From NCBI GenBank assembly GCA_003427395.1, contig BFEA01000322.1, positions 1,643,260 through 1,665,443 of the forward strand: a stretch of DNA of 22,184 bases, given 5' to 3'. Position numbers and translations under genes: made by a program. Source of the stretch: Chara braunii. Its lineage: Eukaryota; Streptophyta; Charophyceae; Charales; Characeae. This document shows, piece after piece, positions 16,731-22,184 of this stretch. The number at the start of each line of letters is the position of its first letter. Position 1 is the stretch's first letter. The notes beneath the pieces are model-generated. The model was not told where the DNA came from. It did not search any database and saw only the letters and a list, made by a program, of their open reading frames with translations.

Positions 16731-17631
16731 TGCAAGGACTGAGCCTCACAACAGGCCGCCGGGTCGTGGCCTCCTCAGGACTGAAGGGCCCCGAACAAGC
16801 CAGCTGCCTGCCCTAAGTGAAGGCAGGCCTGAATTCTGCATGGGGCCTCCTCCCGCTTAATCAGTACAGCATTTTTGGGCGCCAGACAGTTGAGACGCCC
16901 CAGTTGGTTACTGAGGCCCAGCTCGCGAGAATCGGAATCTTCAAAGAAGCTACCAGGATCCTGGAAGCTTCAACGAGGAAGCAGGCCTCTCGGCCGATCA
17001 GAAAGTGGGGAACACTTCACAGACTGCGGGGGGTGGTTGGGTGCGTCTCAAAGCTGCGGGCCCAGGCAACTAACTGTGTGAGTGGGCCTGGGCGCGGACA
17101 CTTTGGGCCAACTTGAAGCTATTGGGGACCCACTCGCCAGGCCCAAGCAGCCAAGAGGTGAGAGGGGCGTTGTGGTGGCAGTGGGCGCACAGTGGCCATA
17201 GCCGGGCTGTCCGGGCGCAAGGCGGGTGATGCTGATGGTGGTCTTCGGGTAGGAGGCGCATGCGGTGGGGAGACGGGGTGATGCCGGGAGGAGACAGACA
17301 CCTACCGGGTGTAGCTGGCAGTCTGCATTGGCGACAACATCACGCACATTGGTCTTCAGCTTCGAAGTGATTCTTGTTGCATGAATGTAGTGTAGGATGG
17401 ATAGGCCGAGAAGTGTAGGCTGGGCGCCGAGCGCCAATCTGCATGAGCGACTTTGGACACTATGTTCGTGTGGCCAGAGAGCGTCGACATTGACATTTTG
17501 GTTCATTGTATTACTCTTATTTGGATGGGTATCTTGGTGAATTGAGCTCTCTGCTTGGTACATGACTATTTGGACTACAGCATGATTCTGCAATTTGGAT
17601 TTCTGAATTTTCTGTCTATTGGTCTCTCTCA
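16731..17631 (+). repeat. 5' LTR of element D (901 bp)
   Basis: The start is TGCAAGGACTGAGCC and the end TCTCTCTCA, fourteen bases before the primer binding site. It is homologous to 19529-20556 through most of its length but lacks a segment of about 142 bp found there. The end could alternatively be placed at the CA of 17641-17642. Confidence 0.85.
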
Positions 17632-17786
17632 TATTTGTTTCAATTTGGTATCAGAGCTGGTTCGTATATCGCCGTTACCGGTGCTGGCGTCTTTGTAGTT
17701 TTGTTCACAGACGAAGCTTCTCCACAGTGAGGATACCTTGACGCTGGCTTGGTTGTCCCTCCCAGGTAGAGGGGAGTGAGAGAGGA
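17632..17786 (+). other. Element D primer binding site and leader
   Basis: TGGTATCAGAGC at 17646-17657 is the complement of the 3' end of initiator methionine tRNA, the commonest primer in plant LTR elements. The leader that follows carries no open frame and ends at about 17786, where RNase H coding sequence begins abruptly. Confidence 0.85.
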
Positions 17787-18260
17787 AGCGAAGTCCACCT
17801 ATGAGAGGGAGCTCTATGTGTTCTATAAGGTTCCAATCCATTGGAGACATACCTGTTGGGGCGGTTCTTCTATTTGAGGACTGACCACCAGACGCTCAAG
17901 TGGATAAAAACACAACCAGTTCTCCCCGATGCACTAAAACACTGGATTGAGGTCATAGATCAAAATGATTTCAAACTGGACTATGTGAAAGAAGAGTACA
18001 ATAAGGTTGCTGATGCACGCTCGTGGAGGGCGGACTACCTCGATGCGCTAATTATTGAGTTTGGGTTATCTGATGAGCTGACTCGATCATTGGTCAAAGT
18101 CTACGAGAAAGACCCCGTCATGATGGACATCATCCCCAAGCTCGAGGCCCGGGATAAAGCCACATCAGACGAGTTTGTGATGGTGGATGGGTTGCTCTTT
18201 CTTGAAAAGGCCGGGTTTAAAAGACTGTGTATGCCATCTAGTGAGTTTTTATGTAGTTGA
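17787..18260 (+). pseudogene. Element D RNase H remnant and integrase N-terminal region
   Basis: The stretch begins with AKSTYERELYVFYK, the helix in the middle of RNase H, so everything upstream was deleted. After a frame change near 17825 an open stretch continues with TYLLGRFFYLRTDHQTLKW. FKLDYVKEEYNKVADARSWR follows, where the consensus tether has ALSRR. It ends with FVMVDGLLFLEKAGFKRLCM, which precedes the zinc finger. The TDHQ aspartate is present and the tether is mutated (ARSWR). No ATG is meaningful in this internal polyprotein fragment. Confidence 0.8.
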
Positions 18261-18854
18261 TTTCTAGGAGAATGTCACGATGCAACGGGTACAAAAAGAC
18301 TAGTGCTAACTTGGTACAGCGTTTCTGGTGGCCAGCTATGCTTGATGATGTGAAAAGTTACGTGCAGACTTATCAAGTCTGTCAGCGGGACAAGTCGTGA
18401 GCTTGAGCACCGCTTGGGTTACTTAATCCCTTGCCCATTCCCGCAGGTCCTGGACACAGCGTTTCCATGGATTTCATGGAGACTCTCGTGACCACCAAGA
18501 GTGGCAAGAGGCAAATTTTCATCATAGTTGACTGGTTCACCAAGTACGCTAGACTGATTGCCATGCCTTAGACTGCAAAGACTGAGCATGTCATCAAGTT
18601 ATTCATGGATAATTGGGTGCGTGATTTTGGACTGCCCAAGACGAAAAGTAAGCGATAGAGATGTCTGGTTCACCAGTGAGATGTTGAATAAGGCTGCTGA
18701 ACAGATGGACAACCAACTCAAGTACCTGCTGAGGCACTACATCAAGCCCAGCCAGGATGACCGGGATGAGAAGTTGCCTCTCATTGCCGGCCTGTACAGC
18801 AACGCTGTTCACAGCACCACGGGCATGAGTCCGAATGAGCTGCATTTGGGGTGA
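18261..18854 (+). pseudogene. Element D integrase zinc finger and core, internally deleted
   Basis: Zinc-finger remains read GECHDATGTK, then FWWPAMLDDVKSYVQTYQVCQRDKS (in part). The second histidine region is shortened. The core has VSMDFMETLVTTKSGKRQIF with the first catalytic aspartate kept, then IIVDWFTKYARLIAMP and a TAG. LFMDNWVRDFGLPKT follows, then VSDRDVWFTSEML with the second aspartate. The sequence then skips about 25-30 residues and resumes at KAAEQMDNQLKYLLRHYIKP, so the normal spacing to the catalytic glutamate is lost. It ends YSNAVHSTTGMSPNELHLG. Confidence 0.82.
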
Positions 18855-19489
18855 AAGCATATATCTGCACTAGATTTCCTCCTTCCTGAAAACCGACCAG
18901 CTGCAACTTCTGGAACCATAGAATTTGGTGTGCGTATGAGAAGCTGTTGCAGCAGGCTGTCAAGCACATTGGAAAATCCCAGGAGACCACGATTGCCTCT
19001 GAGAACAGACATAGACGACAGTCCACATTTCAGGTAGGGGAACGTGTCTGGGTAAAGGCTTGAGTTAGGACAGGAATTTGACAGTACTTTGGTCCTTGGG
19101 AACTCCTATACACTGTGGGTAGTAATCAGGATGGTCCCTCCTATGTGGTTAGAATCCTTGGTGACCTGCACACTTACCCTGTGTTTCACGCTTCCAAGAT
19201 TGCACCTTTGGCTGAGACTGACAAGTTTCCATTAAGGAGATCAATGCTGCCCCCAACCATGGATGGCCAAGTGGACATCGACGACATCCTGGAGCAAAGA
19301 GATCTGCCTGTTCCCAAGCCTGTAGGCAGGGGAAGACAGCCAAAACCTGCAAGGGAGTACCGGGTCAGATTCAGGCATCATACGGATCCGAAGGAAGATT
19401 GTCGGTTCACAAAAGAGGAACTGGTCAAGACGGCACCTCAGGTCGTTGCAGAGTATGAACGGAAACTGAAGGGGGAAACATCTGCGTAA
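18855..19489 (+). pseudogene. Element D integrase C-terminus and tail
   Basis: A linker with KSQETTIASENRHRRQSTFQ leads to VGERVWVKA near 19040. After a TGA the sequence runs to FGPWELLYTVGSNQDGPSYV, then LGDLHTYPVFHASKIAPLA. From 19115 to 19489 the frame is open to the natural stop, with VDIDDILEQRDLP as the start of the tail, a basic linker (VGRGRQPKPAREYRV) and ECRFTKEEL-like residues (DCRFTKEELVKTAPQVV). This replaces a typical chromodomain core. It is the best-preserved C-terminus in the window and shows where the truncated ends of A and C would lie. Confidence 0.8.
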
Positions 19490-19510
19490 AAGCATCTCAG
19501 CGGACTTTCG

Positions 19511-19528
19511 AAGCTAAGGGGGATGGAA
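19511..19528 (+). other. Polypurine tract of element D
   Basis: AAGCTAAGGGGGATGGAA stands directly before the 3' LTR start TGCGAGGACTG. It is the expected plus-strand primer site. Confidence 0.8.
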
Positions 19529-20556
19529 TGCGAGGACTGAGCCTCACAACGGGCCGCTGGGTTGCGGCCTCCTCAGGACAGAAGATCCCCCAACAAGTCC
19601 GGTGCCCGCCCTAAGTGAAGGCGGACCTGAATTCTGCATGGGGCCTCCTCGCACTTCATCAGTACAGCATTTTTGGGCGCCACACAGTTGAGACCTGCCA
19701 GTTGGTTACAGAGGCCCAGCTCGTGAGAATCAGAATCTACAAAGAAGCTTCCAGGATCCTGGAAGCTTCGATGAGGAAGCAGGCCTCTCAGCCTATCAGA
19801 AGGTGGGAACACGTCACAGACTGTGTGGGGTGGTTGGGCGCGTCTCGATGCTGCGGGCCCAGGAAACTGTCTGAGTGGGCCTCGGTGCAGACACTTGGGG
19901 CCAACTTGAAGCTACTGGGGGAACCGGTCGCCAGGCCCAAGCAGCCAAATGCAGGGCTGCACTTTCCATAATGGAAAGTGCCCTGCCCAGCTAGAGTACA
20001 TTCTGGCCTGTGCAGGGAGAGTGGCTACGCTGCTGCTTTGTCGAGCGCGAGCGCTGCTCGAGCAATGGCCAGTGTGCACGGGGCCACTACGATGTGAGAG
20101 GGGTGCTGCGGTGGCAGCAGGCGCACGACGGCCATAGCCAGACTGCTGGGGCGCAAGGCGGGTGATGGCAATGGTGGTCCGGGTAGGAGGCGCATGCTGT
20201 GGGTAGACAGGGGGTGACGACGGGAGGAGAGACACATACCGGGTGTATGCTGGCAGTCTGCATTGGCAATGACGTCACGTACATTGGTCTTCAGCTTCGA
20301 AGGGATTCTTGTTGCATGAACGTAGTGTAGGATAGATAGCCTGAGTAGTGTAGGCTGGGCGCCGAGTGGGAATCTGGACGAGCGGCTTTGGATACTATGT
20401 TGGTGTGGCCGGAGAACGTTGACATTGGCATATTGGTTCATTGTATTGCTCTTATTTGGATTGTATCTTGGTGCATTGAGCTGTGTGCTTGGTACATGAC
20501 TATCTGGACTACGGCGTCATTTTGCAATTTGGATTTCTGTTTATCGCTCTCGCTCA
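19529..20556 (+). repeat. 3' LTR of element D (1028 bp)
   Basis: It matches the 5' LTR from TGCGAGGACTGAGCC to CTCTCGCTCA. It is longer mainly because of about 142 extra bases at 19950-20091, which contain a strong palindrome. It is followed by GTAT, the target duplication. Confidence 0.87.
19951..19986 (+). other. Palindromic hairpin in the extra block of the 3' LTR
   Basis: GCAGGGC-TG-CACTTTCCAT pairs with ATGGAAAGTG-CCCTGC around a single A. The stem is 16 bp with a 2-base bulge. It lies within the 19950-20091 block absent from the other LTR. Confidence 0.75.
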
Positions 20557-20560
20557 GTAT
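20557..20560. repeat. Target site duplication of element D, right copy
   Basis: GTAT matches 16727-16730. Confidence 0.6.
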
Positions 20561-21061
20561 GGTGAAGGGCCCTATCTCTGGGAGACCATTTAATGCGCGA
20601 AGGTGTGACATGCACAGGACAGAGTGTCTGCATGGTAGTTCAATAAGAAAGTGTGTTAGTACATGTATATCCATTTGTTACATAGGAGCTCGTTCGCAGC
20701 CCATGTGGTTAAAAGGTTTACATATGTAGCTGTTCTGAATAGATAGGTCATTAGGTCAAGTCTTGGTAGAATCAGAGGATCTGGTTCGGTTCTCATGGTT
20801 TGTAGGAAAGGCATAGCAATGGATGCTCGGAGCTGTTCATGAAACTCCTTTTGCCAAGTGGCATTCATTTCCCGTTTGATCTGCTGCTTAGCAAGTCCCC
20901 AGTACACCCCACCCCCCCCAACCCCCCAACCCCCCAACCCCCCACCACTCCATTTTCTTTCGTTGTCAACTTGTCACTTTGTTTTTTTTTTTCACCATGT
21001 TTGGTCTTATTTACTTGGTATGCACATGCTGACATGGATCATTATGTGATGGTTGTTGCAG
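20561..21061 (+). other. Probable host intron upstream of the lipase exon
   Basis: This stretch carries no retroelement signature. It ends in a convincing acceptor: a branch-point-like GCTGAC (21028-21033), a U-rich stretch and GTTGTTGCAG ending at 21061. It also contains a CCCCCCAA tandem (20906-20946) and a T run near 20981. A 93-codon open stretch on the minus strand (20937-20656) has no recognised domain. Confidence 0.5.
20906..20946. repeat. CCCCCCAA tandem repeat
   Basis: C runs separated by AA, with an 8-bp period. The minus strand has four or more G6 runs and could form a G-quadruplex. Confidence 0.85.
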
Positions 21062-21121
21062 GGATCGGACTCTCTTGCGTCCTGGCAAGCAAACTTAATG
21101 TTTGACCCTGTGCCTTTCGAG
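21062..21121 (+). CDS. Internal exon of a class-3 (fungal-type) lipase, plastid PLIP-like
   Basis: The 60-nt exon is flanked by an AG at 21060-21061 and by GTGAGTTCG from 21122, and is open in one phase 0-0 frame. It encodes GSDSLASWQANLMFDPVPFE. This resembles the conserved segment just after the first core beta strand of plant class-3 lipases, especially the plastid phospholipase A1 group (PLIP1 type), in which the oxyanion and lid region follows. Those enzymes release acyl chains from membrane glycerolipids. No active-site residue lies in this piece, and the neighbouring exons (the RFFVIQ-like strand before, the HRGIYEAA-like block after) are not found in the window. The family call rests on 20 residues plus splice signals and on my memory of the family. 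Confidence 0.65.
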
Positions 21122-21219
21122 GTGAGTTCGCGTTGTTGACTCATTCAGCTAAAGCTCTCTTGGGCCATCTTCGACCCTTGTGACTTGATGAGGGAGGGGT
21201 TTGTTTAGTGCAAGGAAAA

Positions 21220-22184
21220 TGAGCAATAGTGAAATACAGAAATCCAGATTTCAGAATCACAATGCAAGCCAGATAGTAGAAAGCTGTCCGGAAAGCAGAA
21301 ATGCACTGTCACACCGAAGGAGAACCAAAGCTGCGAACTCAATTGTCATGAAAGCATACTCTCGTCACCACTGACAATGCAATCGAAGCTCTTCCTCCTA
21401 TTGGCGCTCAGCGCCCAGACTACTATGCTACAGCTACACTACAAGCCTACGAAATGACAAAGCAACCAGTTGACGTCAGCAGCAGTAATCGAAGTACATG
21501 CAGATGTCGACCATGTAGACCCCCGCCAAGACCAGGTACATGCCCTCACATCACTTCCCCTCTCGCCCCCTCAAGCTCACACTCGACTTCCTCTCCCAAG
21601 TCTCGTCACTACCCGAAGACAACCACCACCTCTGCTGTCTATCCAAGTGCAGTGTTACATGCTGCGCCTGCACACGCAGGCCATTTTCCAGGCCTGCGTC
21701 CTTCAGGCCGAAAGCCTTAAATCCAGGGCTTACAGGCCCCATGTCGGTTCAGCCCGAAAGCCTGAATTCCAGGGCCTATCCCTGTGTCGTTTCAGACTGA
21801 AAATGGCAACAGCCTTTTTAGCCTGAAACGAAGGGCCATTTTCGGTCCCGCGCCAGCCTCAGCAGGCTGCTGCACGCCAGCCTCTGGCACACTTAGGCAT
21901 TGGCAAGAGCTGCCTCCTCGGCCTGGCTCGCCCTTCAGGCAGTCAGGAGGCAGGCCGAGGTAGTACATAGGAACCTCCCAGGCACTTCACGGGTAGGCGG
22001 AGAGGCAGTTGTAGTCTTCAGGATTCGGGAGCAGCACTCTGGAGGGAGCACTGCAGAGTAGTAGTAGTGTTAGCTTGTAGTCTTCAGCTCTGGGCGCAGT
22101 AGGTAGCTGTAGTCTCCAGCGCTGGGCGCCATAGCTAGATAGTACTAGAGAGAGAGAGAGATTGGGCGGAGGCCAGAGGCACTT
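21220..22184 (-). repeat. Minus-strand LTR related to the element D LTR, right end outside window
   Basis: Read on the minus strand, CTGGGCGCTGAGCGCCAATA (near 21420-21400) and TGATTCTGAAATCTGGATTT (near 21260-21238) match CTGGGCGCCGAGCGCCAATC and TGATTCTGCAATTTGGATTT of the element D LTR, in the same order. The end CTATTGCTCA at 21229-21220 corresponds to CTCA of element D. The U3 side contains degenerate 43-46-bp repeats (21702-21790) and 34-bp repeats near 22074-22140. It is either a solo LTR or the 3' LTR of an element whose body lies to the right. Confidence 0.5.
21702..21790. repeat. Degenerate 43-46-bp tandem repeat
   Basis: TTCAGGCCGAAAGCCT (21702) and TTCAGCCCGAAAGCCT (21748) start two units, each followed by CCAGGGC. 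A third, partial unit starts TTCAGACTGAAA at 21791. The location fits U3 of the minus-strand LTR. Confidence 0.6.

Larger units (their letters stand above)
16731..20556 (+). mobile_element. Element D: internally deleted Ty3/Gypsy LTR retrotransposon
   Basis: Two LTRs start TGCAAGGACTG/TGCGAGGACTG and both end in CTCA. They enclose a 1.9-kb interior with a primer binding site at one end and a polypurine tract at the other, and GTAT flanks the whole. Gag, protease and RT are missing: the leader runs straight into RNase H near 17787. What remains is RNase H, integrase and the C-terminal tail, all on the plus strand and partly frameshifted. Over the first 120 bp the LTRs differ at about one site in eight by hand count, so this insertion looks older than element C. 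Confidence 0.88.

Noticed and set aside
17048-17632. 194-codon minus-strand open frame in the 5' LTR of element D
   Set aside because: It lies antisense within an LTR, is not kept open in the sister LTR and shows no domain.
20656-20937. 93-codon minus-strand open frame before the lipase exon
   Set aside because: It starts in the C-rich repeat, has no recognised domain, is opposite in strand to the exon and is of a length expected by chance.

Overview
The window looks like a retrotransposon nest in a plant-lineage nuclear genome. The sequence contains Ty3/Gypsy LTR retrotransposons, tRNA-derived and poly(A)-tailed retroposons, spliceosomal signals and long microsatellites, and no prokaryotic gene layout. 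The Gag amino-terminus (MVTLRSGTST followed by a long K/E/R helix) and the wording of the Pol domains resemble elements I associate with the charophyte alga Chara. That organism call is inference from memory. No gene in the window is intact.

Layout. Positions 303-6124 hold element A, a plus-strand Ty3/Gypsy relic running protease, RT, RNase H, integrase, chromodomain-like tail, polypurine tract and 3' LTR. A 690-bp minus-strand SINE-like insertion with a perfect 15-bp target duplication breaks it at 1002-1691. Positions 6391-16124 hold element C, a minus-strand element of the same superfamily with both LTRs, Gag, zinc knuckles, protease, RT, RNase H and integrase. A 188-bp poly(A) retroposon (8277-8464), an in-frame AAAT microsatellite, two tandem duplications, and a 1.1-kb insertion or assembly join between CT tracts in its 5' LTR interrupt it. 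Positions 16731-20556 hold element D, a plus-strand element with two LTRs, a 4-bp target duplication, a primer binding site and a polypurine tract. It has lost gag, protease and RT and keeps only RNase H, integrase and the tail.

Host sequence appears on the right. A 60-nt stretch at 21062-21121 has a branch-point-like site, an acceptor, an open phase 0-0 frame and a good donor. It translates to a conserved segment of plant class-3 lipases (plastid PLIP-like). It is followed at 21220 by a minus-strand LTR related to that of element D. The simplest reading is that much of the window is intronic or 5'-flanking DNA of a lipase gene, expanded by successive insertions.

How the parts relate. The LTR elements would encode their own capsid, protease, RT and integrase, but all three integrases have lost key residues or segments. 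The two retroposons carry the target duplications and A-rich tails expected of LINE-machinery insertion, although no LINE is seen here. Element C has the most similar LTRs (about 4 percent different over one hand-compared stretch) and yet a disabled pol, which suggests recent mobilisation in trans or LTR conversion.
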